Below the pieces are notes generated by a model that saw nothing but the letters and a program-made list of their open reading frames with translations, ran no database searches and was not told the DNA's origin. From Actinomycetota bacterium (GTDB lineage: Bacteria; Actinomycetota; Acidimicrobiia; Acidimicrobiales; Ilumatobacteraceae): a stretch of 25,878 nt of DNA. Numbering within the stretch: the first letter of the stretch is position 1; each line of letters starts with the position of its first letter. The stretch is from the NCBI GenBank assembly GCA_018882725.1, contig VERK01000008.1:1-25878 (forward strand), given 5' to 3'. Below, piece after piece: positions 15,015 to 22,868 of the stretch. A program made the position numbers and the translations under genes.

Positions 15015-15953
15015 ATGAGCGGGTCTCTCGTCGTCGCGGATTTCCAAGGAGATCCGCGACGACGTGCCCGTGATCGCCGCATGAGGGCCGTCCTCGGCGG
15101 CGCCGCGATGGTCACGGTGGTGATCAGCGCGTTGATTCTCTTCGTTCTGTTCCGCGGCGCGATCGACTTCTTCCGTTCGATCGGTTGGGATTTCGGAATC
15201 CTGGTCGACGACAGCGCGGCACCGGGCTGGTTCCCGCGCCGCGAGCGTTTCGACCTTCTGACCATCGTGTTGGGCAGCATCGTCATGGGTCTGTTGGCCA
15301 TGATCGTCGCGGTGCCCCTCGGTCTCGGCACTGCGGTGTACCTCAGCGAGTACGCGCCACCCCGCGTGCGTCGCATCGTGAAGCCCGCGGTCGAGGTTCT
15401 GGCCGGAATTCCGTCGGTGATCGTCGGTTACTTCGCTCTGAAGTTCATCGCGCCCAACATCGTCGATCCGATCTTCTCGCCCGATCAACCGCGCAACATG
15501 CTCGTGGCTGGCATGGCCATCGGTGTTCTCGTCGTGCCGATCATGGCGTCCATCTGCGAGGACGCTCTACGAGCGGTCCCGATGTCTCTGCGCGAGGCGA
15601 GTTTCGGTGTGGGTGCCCGAAAGAGCACGACGACCGTTCGGGTGGTGCTCCCGGCCGCCGTATCGGGAATCGTCGCGGCGTTCATCATCGCCACCTCGCG
15701 CGCGATCGGCGAGACCATGGTCGCGGCCATGGCCGGTGGGCGTGACGGATCAGGGCCTCGGGTGTTGAGCCCGCTCGAGCCGGGTCTCACCATGACCGCA
15801 GCCATGACCAACGCCGCTGGTGGTACTGACCAGGTGAAGGCTGGCGCACCATTCCAGGTCCTGTTCTTCGTGGGTCTCTTGCTCTTCGTCCTGACGATGA
15901 GCCTCAACATGATCGCCGATCGGGTGGTCCGGAAGTATCGGCAGAAGTACTGA
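15015..15953 (+). CDS. pstC: Phosphate ABC transporter permease PstC
   Basis: PstC is one of two membrane permeases of the PstSCAB complex. It has 312 residues with about six hydrophobic helices; the first (about 30-52) follows an Arg-rich cytoplasmic N-terminus. Signatures include the conserved YLSEYAPPRVR segment, EVLAGIPSVIVGYFAL, and the cytoplasmic EAA-like loop REASFGVGARKSTTTVRVVLP, which docks PstB and leads to TSRAIGETM. The ATG at 15015 lies 5 bases after the pstS stop; an in-frame ATG at 14991 inside pstS is less likely. The pstC stop is 1 base before the pstA ATG. Confidence 0.96.
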   Translation: MSGSLVVADFQGDPRRRARDRRMRAVLGGAAMVTVVISALILFVLFRGAIDFFRSIGWDFGILVDDSAAPGWFPRRERFDLLTIVLGSIVMGLLAMIVAVPLGLGTAVYLSEYAPPRVRRIVKPAVEVLAGIPSVIVGYFALKFIAPNIVDPIFSPDQPRNMLVAGMAIGVLVVPIMASICEDALRAVPMSLREASFGVGARKSTTTVRVVLPAAVSGIVAAFIIATSRAIGETMVAAMAGGRDGSGPRVLSPLEPGLTMTAAMTNAAGGTDQVKAGAPFQVLFFVGLLLFVLTMSLNMIADRVVRKYRQKY

Positions 15954-15954
15954 C

Positions 15955-16872
15955 ATGAGCACCGTCGAACTGTCACCCACCGATTTGCGAAATCGGGAGA
16001 AGAGCCGTGGATCACTCGTGCTCGGCTTCGGCCTTCTCGTCGCCGTGACCTTCACGCTCTTGTCGTTGTTCGTACTCTTGGCGCGCATCTTCACGCAGGC
16101 GATTCCGGCGTTTCGCGAGCGTGGCACCGACTTCATTACCGACACCATCGGATCCGAACCCGGGATCTCGGGAATCTGGCCGGGATTGTTCGGATCGTTC
16201 GGCATCGGTGTCGGAGTTCTGTTACTGGCGGTTCCGCTCGGATTGGCAGCCGCGATCTATCTCGAGGAATACGCCAAGCCCACTCGCTTCAATCGCTTCG
16301 TCATCGTGAACATCCGCAACTTGGCCGGCGTTCCCGCAGTGATCTACGGCGTTCTCGGATTGATCATTTTCGTCGGATGGCTCAGGCCCATCACCAACGG
16401 TGGAAGCGTGATCGCCGCGGCACTGACGCTGTCCGTTCTGGTCCTTCCCGTGATCATCATCACCGGCATGGAAGCCATTCGCTCGGTGCCCACTGGCATC
16501 CGCGAGGCTGGCTACGGCGTGGGGGCCACACGTTGGGAAGTCACCCGCGACCATGTTGTGCCCTACGCGATGCCCGGAATCCTGACCGGCACGGTTCTCG
16601 CCTTGTCGCGAGCACTCGGAGAGGCGGCACCGCTCATCATGATCGGAGCGATCACGGGTTTGTTGCCCGAGACCTCGCTCACCGGCAAGTTCACCGCGAT
16701 CCCGATGCTCATCTACAACTGGTCGGGACGCCCCGACAGCGCTGGCGGTGCGATTGGTTGGTCGAACTCGGCCGCCGCTGCCGGTCTGGTGTTGTTGGTG
16801 TTGGTGATTGCGTTCAATCTCACCGGAGTGCTGTTGCGTCAGAAATTCGAGAAGAAGAGAGTGGGTACCTGA
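15955..16872 (+). CDS. pstA: Phosphate ABC transporter permease PstA
   Basis: PstA is the second permease of the PstSCAB phosphate importer. It has 305 residues with about six transmembrane helices, the first at about 20-45. Family segments are AIYLEEYAKPTRFNRFV, NLAGVPAVIYGVLGL, the ATPase-docking loop REAGYGVGATRWEVTRDHVVP, and LALSRALGEAAPLIMIG. The ATG at 15955 begins 1 base after the pstC stop. Its own stop overlaps the pstB start (TGATG), so the permeases and ATPase are translated as a coupled unit. Confidence 0.96.
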   Translation: MSTVELSPTDLRNREKSRGSLVLGFGLLVAVTFTLLSLFVLLARIFTQAIPAFRERGTDFITDTIGSEPGISGIWPGLFGSFGIGVGVLLLAVPLGLAAAIYLEEYAKPTRFNRFVIVNIRNLAGVPAVIYGVLGLIIFVGWLRPITNGGSVIAAALTLSVLVLPVIIITGMEAIRSVPTGIREAGYGVGATRWEVTRDHVVPYAMPGILTGTVLALSRALGEAAPLIMIGAITGLLPETSLTGKFTAIPMLIYNWSGRPDSAGGAIGWSNSAAAAGLVLLVLVIAFNLTGVLLRQKFEKKRVGT

Positions 16873-17699
16873 TGATCCAGGTCCAGGCAGTTCAGCCCGA
16901 GAGGACCGCCGAATCGTCGGTGGTGTTCTCGGTTCGCGACCTCAACGTGTTCTACGGCGAGTTCCGGGCAGTGCGCGATGCGTCGTTCGACATCAACGAG
17001 AACGAGATCACGGCCTTCATCGGGCCGTCGGGTTGCGGCAAGACCACGGTTCTGCGCTGCCTCAACCGCATGAACGACTTCATCGAGTCGGCGCGCGTCG
17101 AAGGCAAGGTCCAGTACCACGGTGTCGACTTGTACGACCCGCAGATCAACTCCAACGAGGTGCGTCGTCGAATCGGCATGGTTTTCCAGAAGCCGAACCC
17201 ATTCCCGAAGAGCATCTTCGAGAACGTCGCCTACGGCGCGAAGTTGTCGGGACGCTTCTCGAAGACCGAAATCAACGAGGTGGTCGAGAACGCACTACGC
17301 CAGGCGGCTCTGTGGGACGAAGTGAAGGATCGTCTCAAGGCGTCGGCACTCGGATTGTCGGGCGGTCAGCAGCAGCGCTTGTGCATTGCGCGTTGTATCG
17401 CGGTCAAGCCCGACGTGATCCTCATGGACGAGCCCTGTTCGGCCCTCGACCCCATCGCGACGGCACGCATCGAAGACCTGATGCAGGAGATCAAGAAGGA
17501 CTTCTCGATCATCATCGTGACTCACAACATGCAGCAGGCCGCGCGCGTGAGCGATCGCACCGCATTCTTCACCACCGAGATCAACCCGGAAAGTGACCGT
17601 CGCACGGGTGTGCTGGTGGAGATCGATTCCACTCGAAAGATCTTCTCGATGCCTTCGGACGAGCGCACCGAGTTGTACGTGACCGGACGCTTCGGCTGA
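16872..17699 (+). CDS. pstB: Phosphate ABC transporter ATP-binding protein PstB
   Basis: PstB is the ATPase that drives phosphate import and is thought to pass transporter state to PhoU. It has 275 residues. The Walker A motif is GPSGCGKT (51-58), the ABC signature LSGGQ (162-166) and Walker B VILMDE (182-187). The D-loop is SALDP and the H-loop histidine is in VTHNMQQAARVSD. PstB-specific features are LRCLNRMND, RRIGMVFQKPNPFPKSIFENV and the C-terminal TRKIFSMPSDERTELYVTGRFG. The ATG overlaps the pstA stop by one base. phoU follows after 11 bases containing a strong ribosome site. Confidence 0.97.
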   Translation: MIQVQAVQPERTAESSVVFSVRDLNVFYGEFRAVRDASFDINENEITAFIGPSGCGKTTVLRCLNRMNDFIESARVEGKVQYHGVDLYDPQINSNEVRRRIGMVFQKPNPFPKSIFENVAYGAKLSGRFSKTEINEVVENALRQAALWDEVKDRLKASALGLSGGQQQRLCIARCIAVKPDVILMDEPCSALDPIATARIEDLMQEIKKDFSIIIVTHNMQQAARVSDRTAFFTTEINPESDRRTGVLVEIDSTRKIFSMPSDERTELYVTGRFG

Positions 17700-17704
17700 G
17701 GAGG
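17699..17704 (+). promoter_or_regulatory. Ribosome-binding site of phoU
   Basis: AGGAGG, a full Shine-Dalgarno match, ends 6 bases before the phoU ATG. It starts within the pstB stop codon. Confidence 0.7.
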
Positions 17705-17710
17705 AACTCC

Positions 17711-18445
17711 ATGGACGAGATTCGCAAGAACTATCACAAGCACCTCGACGAGATCCGCCAGGAACTGGTTCGTATCTCGGCCCGTGTCACCGAGAGCATC
17801 CCCAAGGCGACGAACGTTCTGCTCGATCAGGACCTGAACGCCGCCGAAGCGATGATCGTGGCCGACGATGAGATCGATGCCCGTTCGGTGGAGGTGGAAG
17901 ACAACTGCATTCGCGTGCTGGCCCTGCAAGCACCAGTGGCCGGCGATCTTCGCCAGGTCGTGGCCGCGTTGAAGATCTCGGCCGAACTCGAGCGCACGGC
18001 CGACCTCGTGGTCAACATCTGCAAGGCGGCCCGTCGAATCTACGGACACGAGCTCGATCCGAAGTTGCGCGGTCTCGTTCTCAAGATGAGCGAGCAAGCG
18101 CGCGCGCTCATGAGTGAAGCCACCAGTGCCTACCTCGACCTCGACGCCGCGCGCGCCGCCGCAATCGACGACATGGACTCGTTCCTCGACGATCTGCAGC
18201 GACAGTTCATTCAGGCGATCTTCGAGTCGCACGCAGCCGCTCGCATCGATCTGCAGGTCGCCATTCAGATGGCGGTGGTCGCCCGCTTCTACGAGCGAAT
18301 CGGTGACCATGCCGTGAACGTCGGCGAGAAGGTCCGCTACGTGGTGACCGGGTGGTTGCCCGAGCACACGGGCGCGGCTCGTCACCACGAGCGTGTTTCC
18401 AAAGACCCCACACCGATCGGTTTGCCGAAGGCCGACGAAGCATGA
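17711..18445 (+). CDS. phoU: Phosphate signalling regulator PhoU
   Basis: PhoU relays the state of the PstSCAB transporter to the phosphate sensor kinase and represses the regulon when phosphate is plentiful. It has 244 residues and two helical-bundle repeats. The metal-binding type E/DxxxD segments appear as MIVADDEIDARSVEVEDNC in the first half and ERIGDHAVNVGEKVRYVVTG at the end of the second. LALQAPVAGDLRQVVAALKISAELERTADL is the typical centre of the first bundle. The short C-terminal tail is unremarkable. The stop overlaps the senX3 start (ATGA), which ties production of PhoU to that of the kinase it controls. Confidence 0.96.
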   Translation: MDEIRKNYHKHLDEIRQELVRISARVTESIPKATNVLLDQDLNAAEAMIVADDEIDARSVEVEDNCIRVLALQAPVAGDLRQVVAALKISAELERTADLVVNICKAARRIYGHELDPKLRGLVLKMSEQARALMSEATSAYLDLDAARAAAIDDMDSFLDDLQRQFIQAIFESHAAARIDLQVAIQMAVVARFYERIGDHAVNVGEKVRYVVTGWLPEHTGAARHHERVSKDPTPIGLPKADEA

Positions 18446-19476
18446 CCGAACGCGGTTCGGCTGATCGTCTCCAGGCCGAGGCGGTCACCGCCATCTTCGA
18501 ATTGGTCGACGAGTCGCGAACTGCGATCTACGTGGCATCACGCGACGGCGGAATCATCTACCGCAATCGAGAGGCCGACCAGTCACTCGAGAAGGGAGTC
18601 GGTGGCATCCTGCTCGAGGAGGCCGTCGAAGCGAATTTGCGTTCGGCTCTCGGGGGCGAGACGACCCGTCAGTTGCTCGAACTCCTCGGCCCACCACGCC
18701 AGATGTTGTCGATCACGGCCAACCCGCTTCCGTCTGGTGGTGCGGTGGCCCGCGTCGAAGACGTCACCGAGCGGCACCGGATCGATTCGGTGCGCACCGA
18801 CTTCGTGGCCAACATCAGCCACGAGTTGAAGACGCCGGTGGGTGCGTTGTCGGTTCTCGCCGAGGCAATTTCGCACACCGATGACGGTGAAACCGTGAAG
18901 CGCCTGGCCGACCGGATGATCGCCGAGTCGACTCGCGTCGCGCGCACGGTCGAAGACCTGCTCGAACTGTCGCGGATCGAGATGGGATCGAGCGAAACGC
19001 GGGAGCGCGTCGAGATCGGTTCGGCAGTGGCCGAGGCGATCGATCGTGCTCGCCCACTGGCCGAGTCACGAAGCGTGCACATCGACGTGAAGTCTCCCGA
19101 ACGTTCGTTGCACGTGATGGCCAAGCGTCGCGAACTCGTCTCGGCGCTCGGCAATCTCGTGGAGAATGCGGTGAAGTACTCCGACGACAATGGTCGCGTC
19201 GACATCACCATTCGCGGGGAGTCCGACCGGGTCTCGGTCGCCGTTGCCGACCATGGTCCCGGCATCCCTCATCAAGACCTCGACCGAATCTTCGAGCGCT
19301 TCTATCGCGTCGATCGAGCGCGCTCTCGTGACACGGGTGGTACCGGTCTCGGTCTGGCCATCGTTCGTCACGTGGCCTCGAACCATGGTGGCGACGTGAG
19401 CGTGTCGAGTGTCGAAGGTGAAGGGTCCACGTTCACGTTCACCATCCCGATCGGCAAGGCGTGGGGAGCCCGATGA
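18442..19476 (+). CDS. senX3: SenX3/PhoR-like phosphate sensor histidine kinase, no membrane segments
   Basis: This is the sensor kinase of the phosphate two-component system. It has 344 residues. An N-terminal PAS-like domain (about 15-112, with TAIYVASRDGGIIYRNREAD) leads to the HisKA helix with His127 in NISHELKTPVGALSVLAEAI. The HATPase domain has NLVENAVKYSDD (N box), DHGPGIP (G1), FERFYRVDRARSRDTGGTGLGLAIV (F/G2) and GEGSTFTFTIP. H-box and F/G2 sequences match mycobacterial SenX3 closely. SenX3 and PhoR carry N-terminal transmembrane helices; none is seen here, even with the in-frame upstream sequence to 18352 added. It overlaps phoU by 4 bases and regX3 by 4 bases. Confidence 0.92.
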   Translation: MTERGSADRLQAEAVTAIFELVDESRTAIYVASRDGGIIYRNREADQSLEKGVGGILLEEAVEANLRSALGGETTRQLLELLGPPRQMLSITANPLPSGGAVARVEDVTERHRIDSVRTDFVANISHELKTPVGALSVLAEAISHTDDGETVKRLADRMIAESTRVARTVEDLLELSRIEMGSSETRERVEIGSAVAEAIDRARPLAESRSVHIDVKSPERSLHVMAKRRELVSALGNLVENAVKYSDDNGRVDITIRGESDRVSVAVADHGPGIPHQDLDRIFERFYRVDRARSRDTGGTGLGLAIVRHVASNHGGDVSVSSVEGEGSTFTFTIPIGKAWGAR

Positions 19477-20180
19477 GCAAGGAAGTGGTTCTCGTCGTCG
19501 AGGACGAGGAGAGTTTCGTCGAAGCATTGCGGGTGGGTCTGGCTCGCGAAGGCTTCCGGGTGGAGGTCGCGCGCGACGGTGTGGAGGCGCTCACTCGCTT
19601 CGACACGGTTCGTCCCGATCTCGTTCTCCTCGACGTGATGTTGCCGAAGGCATCTGGCATCGACGTGTGCCGCCAGATCCGCAAGAAGTCACAGGTCCCG
19701 ATCATCATGGTCACTGCCAAGTCGAGCGAGATCGACACCGTGGTCGGCCTCGAGGTCGGTGCCGACGACTACATCACCAAGCCCTATCGGCTCACTGAAC
19801 TCGTGGCCCGAATGCGCGCGGTGCTTCGCCGGAGTTCAGTCGATTCGTCGGCTCCCGTGGCGGGTTTGGGTCCGTCGGCCATCGAGATCGACGGCATCAC
19901 TCTCGATCCCGAAGTGCACGAAGTCACCGTCGACGGAGCGGTCGTCACCATGCCTCTCAAGGAGTTCGAACTCCTTCACCTGCTTCTGGCCAACGCCGGT
20001 CGCGTGGTTTCTCGGGAGAACATCATCGATCGGATCTGGGGGATGGATTACGTGGGCGACACCAAGACGCTCGACGTGCACATCAAACGACTGCGGTCGA
20101 AGATCGAATCCGATCCGTCGAACCCCACGCGCATCGTCACGATTCGCGGCCTCGGCTACAAGTTCGACAAACCGCGCTGA
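19473..20180 (+). CDS. regX3: RegX3/PhoB-like response regulator
   Basis: This is an OmpR-family response regulator, the expected output of the phosphate-sensing kinase. It has 235 residues. The receiver domain has the acidic pocket Glu10-Asp11, phospho-acceptor Asp54 in PDLVLLDVMLP, Thr81 and Lys103 (ITKPYR). The C-terminal winged-helix DNA-binding domain has LKEFELLHLLLANAGRVVSRENII, RIWGMDYVGDTKTLDVHIKRLRSKIE and IRGLGYKFD. The ATG overlaps the kinase stop (ATGA). It is the last gene of the operon and the natural ligand of the 11-bp GTTCACC repeats upstream of pstS. Confidence 0.95.
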   Translation: MSKEVVLVVEDEESFVEALRVGLAREGFRVEVARDGVEALTRFDTVRPDLVLLDVMLPKASGIDVCRQIRKKSQVPIIMVTAKSSEIDTVVGLEVGADDYITKPYRLTELVARMRAVLRRSSVDSSAPVAGLGPSAIEIDGITLDPEVHEVTVDGAVVTMPLKEFELLHLLLANAGRVVSRENIIDRIWGMDYVGDTKTLDVHIKRLRSKIESDPSNPTRIVTIRGLGYKFDKPR

Positions 20181-20210
20181 CGTGTCCTCGGGCGGTCGGC
20201 GCTCGGAACC

Positions 20211-20216
20211 TAAAAT
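20211..20216 (+). promoter_or_regulatory. -10 element (TAAAAT) for leaderless MFS gene
   Basis: TAAAAT, five of six bases to consensus, lies exactly 6 bases before the GTG at 20223. No Shine-Dalgarno sequence is present. A nearer GTG at 20218 is immediately followed by an in-frame stop, so 20223 is the start. Confidence 0.65.
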
Positions 20217-20222
20217 CGTGCC

Positions 20223-21572
20223 GTGAGTGACGAGCCGCTGCTTCCCGGTCGAGGGCGCGGCAAGTCGTACGTTCCGCCCAAGCATCAGCACCGTGTCGTG
20301 GGTTCGCCATTTACTCGTTTGGTGAGAGTGCACGCCTTGATGGCGGCCGGTGAGGCGTCGATGGCGGTGGCGCTCGCTGATTCACTCTTCTTGTCGATCA
20401 CGCCGGGTGAAGCCCGCAGTCGCGTGATCCTGTTCCTCGCGGTGTCGTTCGCGCCGTTCGTGGTGCTCGGTCGGTTCATCGGCCCGGTGATCGACCGGAT
20501 GCCCGGTGGCCGTCGTCTGCTGGTCACACTCATCGCGGCGTTACGGGCTGTGGTGATGGTGCTGATGGTGTGGCAACTCGATTCGCTGTTCTTGTTCCCG
20601 TTGGCGTTCTTGGCCATGGTTCTCAACAAGACGTACGGCGTGTCGAAATCGGCCATGCTTCCGTCGCTCACTCGGAGCGAAGCCGACCTGGTGGAAGCCA
20701 ATGCGAAGTTGGGGGTCACGGCTGGCATCGTGGGTTTTCTCGCCGCCGTGCCGGCCGGTGTGCTCAGCCTGATCTCGGCCCAGACCACTCTCATGTTCGG
20801 TGCCGTCGTCTTCGTGCTGGCGACGACGCAGGCGTTGCGTCTGCCCAAGCGTTCGGTGGCCCGGGACGAACCGGCCGAACTCGAGATCGTGGAACTTCGA
20901 CAAGTGGGTGTGATCGTCGCCTCGACTGCGCAGGGCCTCATCCGCGCATCGGTGGGCTTCCTGTTCTTCCATCTGGCGTTCTGGTTCGCCGATCCGCAAC
21001 GTTCGCAGGTGGTCGGCTTGTCGGAGAACGGGCTCTGGCGCAAGACCGAGTACCACTTCGGCCCTCAGTTCGGCACGTTCTGGTTCGGTGTGGCGGTGTC
21101 GTTGGCCGCGATCGGAACCCTGCTCGGCAACCTGAGTGCGAAGTCGATGCGACGTTTCCCGCGCGTCGAGTCGTTGCTCATCGTGGGTTTGACCATCATC
21201 GGAATTGCCGGCGTGCTCGCTGCGGTACTTCCCACCACGTTGGTGGCGTTGCTCGCCGCGGCATTGGTGAACTTCGCCGCCGCGATCGGCAACATGGCGT
21301 TCGAGACCATCGTGCAGCGCGACGCACCCGACGCGAATCGTGGACGCGCGCTGGCCAACTTCGCCACCCGATTCCAATTGATGTGGGTGGGGGCCGGGCT
21401 CGTGCCGGTGGTCCTCGACCTCCCTGGCGTCGTCGGCTTCGCCGTGGTCGGCGGAATCGGTTTCGCCGGTGCGTCGGCCTATTGGTTCAGCCTGTCGCAG
21501 TTGGCCAAGGGTTCGGTGGAGGTTCCGAAGTTGCGCAATTACGTTCGACGGCGGTTCACGCCGGAGGACTGA
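20223..21572 (+). CDS. Major facilitator superfamily transporter
   Basis: This is a multi-pass membrane permease of the MFS type; the substrate is unknown. It has 449 residues with about 10-12 hydrophobic helices and a basic cytoplasmic N-terminus (residues 1-30, GRGRGKSYVPPKHQHR). MFS-like loop features include GRFIGPVIDRMPGGRRLL after the second or third helix (corresponding to motif A, G-x3-D-R-x-GRR). A cytoplasmic loop around residues 210-235 is charged. The segment SAMLPSLTRSEADLVEANAKLG is typical of MFS proteins related to enterobactin exporter EntS and macrolide efflux families. The gene is monocistronic. Its 3' end overlaps the convergent DUF2342 gene by 17 bases. Confidence 0.82.
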   Translation: MSDEPLLPGRGRGKSYVPPKHQHRVVGSPFTRLVRVHALMAAGEASMAVALADSLFLSITPGEARSRVILFLAVSFAPFVVLGRFIGPVIDRMPGGRRLLVTLIAALRAVVMVLMVWQLDSLFLFPLAFLAMVLNKTYGVSKSAMLPSLTRSEADLVEANAKLGVTAGIVGFLAAVPAGVLSLISAQTTLMFGAVVFVLATTQALRLPKRSVARDEPAELEIVELRQVGVIVASTAQGLIRASVGFLFFHLAFWFADPQRSQVVGLSENGLWRKTEYHFGPQFGTFWFGVAVSLAAIGTLLGNLSAKSMRRFPRVESLLIVGLTIIGIAGVLAAVLPTTLVALLAAALVNFAAAIGNMAFETIVQRDAPDANRGRALANFATRFQLMWVGAGLVPVVLDLPGVVGFAVVGGIGFAGASAYWFSLSQLAKGSVEVPKLRNYVRRRFTPED

Positions 21573-22752
21573 CGTCGAGGCGAGCCAACCACAGGCCCGG
21601 CGCATCGAATTCGGCCACGGTCGGAAGAGCCTCCGCCGAACGCAAGAGCGGTGACAATCCTTCGGAGCCCGCTCGTTCGATCACACCGGTGATGAACGAC
21701 TTGCCGCGTTCGACCTGAGCCCGATTGAGACGCAGACCGAGCAACTTCTCCACGAAGGCCGTGTCGTCACCCGACTCGATGCGGCGACGCCGCGCCGCTT
21801 CGGCGAGGCGACCGGGATTGCCGAGAATGCGCGCGCCGACCTGATCGGCGATGTGATCGGCCCAACCCACCACCAAAGCCAGGATCACGTCGAGTTCGGG
21901 TTGCAGTGCGTCTTGTTCGGAGGTGCGAACGGCACCGAGCAACACCTCGGGATCGGCGAACACCTTCTGCAACGACTGCATCATCGCCATCGGGTCGTCC
22001 GACTCGAGCGACGACAACTTGTCGGAGATGGCCGAGGGATTGGGACGGAATGACGCAGCGTGACGGCGTACGAGTCGATCGAAACGCTCGCGAATGTGGG
22101 CGATTCCCAGAACTGTGTGCAGCGAGTACTCGTTGATGAGCGTCCACATGCGCACGTCGTCGCGCGGCAGACTCCAGTCGTCGGCGAACGAGTCGATGTT
22201 GTCGATCACGAACATCGGTGCACCAGTCCCGCGGGGCAGTGGCAGGTCGTACTGACCGAACGTCCGTCGAGCGAGGAGGCCCACCATCGAGCCCACGGTC
22301 ATACCCATCATCACTGGTGCGAGCATGCCGCTCAGTTGGCTGAACATCGCCGCGAACGGATCGGACGACGAGTCGTCGTCGGTGTTCGGCTGTCCCGACT
22401 GCAAGGCGGTGGCCAAGTCGGTGAAGAGAGGTTTGTAGTCGTCGAGAGTTCGCTGCACCCACATCGCTCGGGTGACCACGTTGGGTTCGACGTCGAGAGA
22501 CGCGTCGGGTCGACCGGTCACCGATTGGATCTGCAGCGACACGATTCGGGCCAGATCGACAAAGGCGACGCGAGCGGCCGGATCGGGATTGTTCTCCGAA
22601 CGACCTTCGGTTGCCGTGAGGAGTGCGATCTGTCGCGCGGTGTCCCACTGGATCGGACCCTGACCAGCGAACATCTTCATGATGTCGCCGAAGAACGGCA
22701 GACCGCCGAAGGGCGACTCGTCGTCACCAGGGCGGGGGAGGTCACCGGACAT
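21556..22752 (-). CDS. DUF2342 / zincin-like protein without visible HExxH
   Basis: This 398-residue cytoplasmic protein resembles the actinobacterial DUF2342 (zincin-like hydrolase) family by architecture. It has a Gly/Phe-rich start with GGLPFFGDIMKMFAGQGPIQWDTARQIA, a helical LARIVSLQIQSVTG region, a hydrophobic Gly/Met patch (LAPVMMGMTVGSMVGLLARRTFGQYDLPLPR) and a C-terminal AARRRRIESGDDTAFVEKLLGL segment. No HExxH is present anywhere. The segment where it is expected reads LINEYSLHTVLGIAHIRERF, and the later helix reads VVGWADHIADQVG. It may therefore be a non-peptidase member, or the subfamily may use other ligands. The function is unknown. Start ATG 22752, with a -10 placed 6 bases upstream. 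Confidence 0.72.
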   Translation of the reverse strand: MSGDLPRPGDDESPFGGLPFFGDIMKMFAGQGPIQWDTARQIALLTATEGRSENNPDPAARVAFVDLARIVSLQIQSVTGRPDASLDVEPNVVTRAMWVQRTLDDYKPLFTDLATALQSGQPNTDDDSSSDPFAAMFSQLSGMLAPVMMGMTVGSMVGLLARRTFGQYDLPLPRGTGAPMFVIDNIDSFADDWSLPRDDVRMWTLINEYSLHTVLGIAHIRERFDRLVRRHAASFRPNPSAISDKLSSLESDDPMAMMQSLQKVFADPEVLLGAVRTSEQDALQPELDVILALVVGWADHIADQVGARILGNPGRLAEAARRRRIESGDDTAFVEKLLGLRLNRAQVERGKSFITGVIERAGSEGLSPLLRSAEALPTVAEFDAPGLWLARLDVSPPA

Positions 22753-22758
22753 GGAGCG

Positions 22759-22764
22759 AGCCTA
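22759..22764 (-). promoter_or_regulatory. -10 element (TAGGCT) for leaderless DUF2342 gene
   Basis: On the minus strand TAGGCT ends exactly 6 bases before the ATG at 22752, and no Shine-Dalgarno sequence is present. Confidence 0.55.
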
Positions 22765-22798
22765 CGGCCGGTGGGCGACACGCCGCCGTCGCCTTTGA

Positions 22799-22862
22799 AT
22801 CACGACTTCGGCACATCACGACCACGGTAAATCACGACTACGGCAAATCACGACTACGGTTT
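22799..22862. repeat. Four-copy 16-bp tandem direct repeat
   Basis: ATCACGAC begins at 22799, 22815, 22831 and 22847, an exact 16-base period. Unit 3 is ATCACGACTACGGCAA; the others differ at 2-4 positions. The array lies in the divergent intergenic region (22753-22868). The TACGGT in the last unit is in the -10 position for the downstream gene. It could be an operator array, duplicated promoter elements or a slippage product. Confidence 0.9.
22855..22860 (+). promoter_or_regulatory. -10 element (TACGGT) for the SDR gene, inside the last repeat
   Basis: TACGGT lies 8 bases before the ATG at 22869 and forms part of the fourth 16-bp repeat unit. Units 1-3 carry TTCGGC, CACGGT and TACGGC at the same place. 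Confidence 0.4.
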
Positions 22863-22868
22863 CGTCCG

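Noticed and set aside
19434..19441. GTTCACC in the kinase gene as a PHO box
   Set aside because: It lies inside the senX3 coding region (TFTFTIP) with a 6-base, not 11-base, neighbouring repeat, and no promoter follows.
20541..21605. Minus-strand frame with His/Glu-rich translation opposite the MFS gene
   Set aside because: The hydrophobic MFS reading is coherent; the antisense is its charged mirror image, a common artefact.
22799..22862. CRISPR-like array
   Set aside because: The 16-bp units are directly contiguous with no unique spacers and no cas genes nearby.
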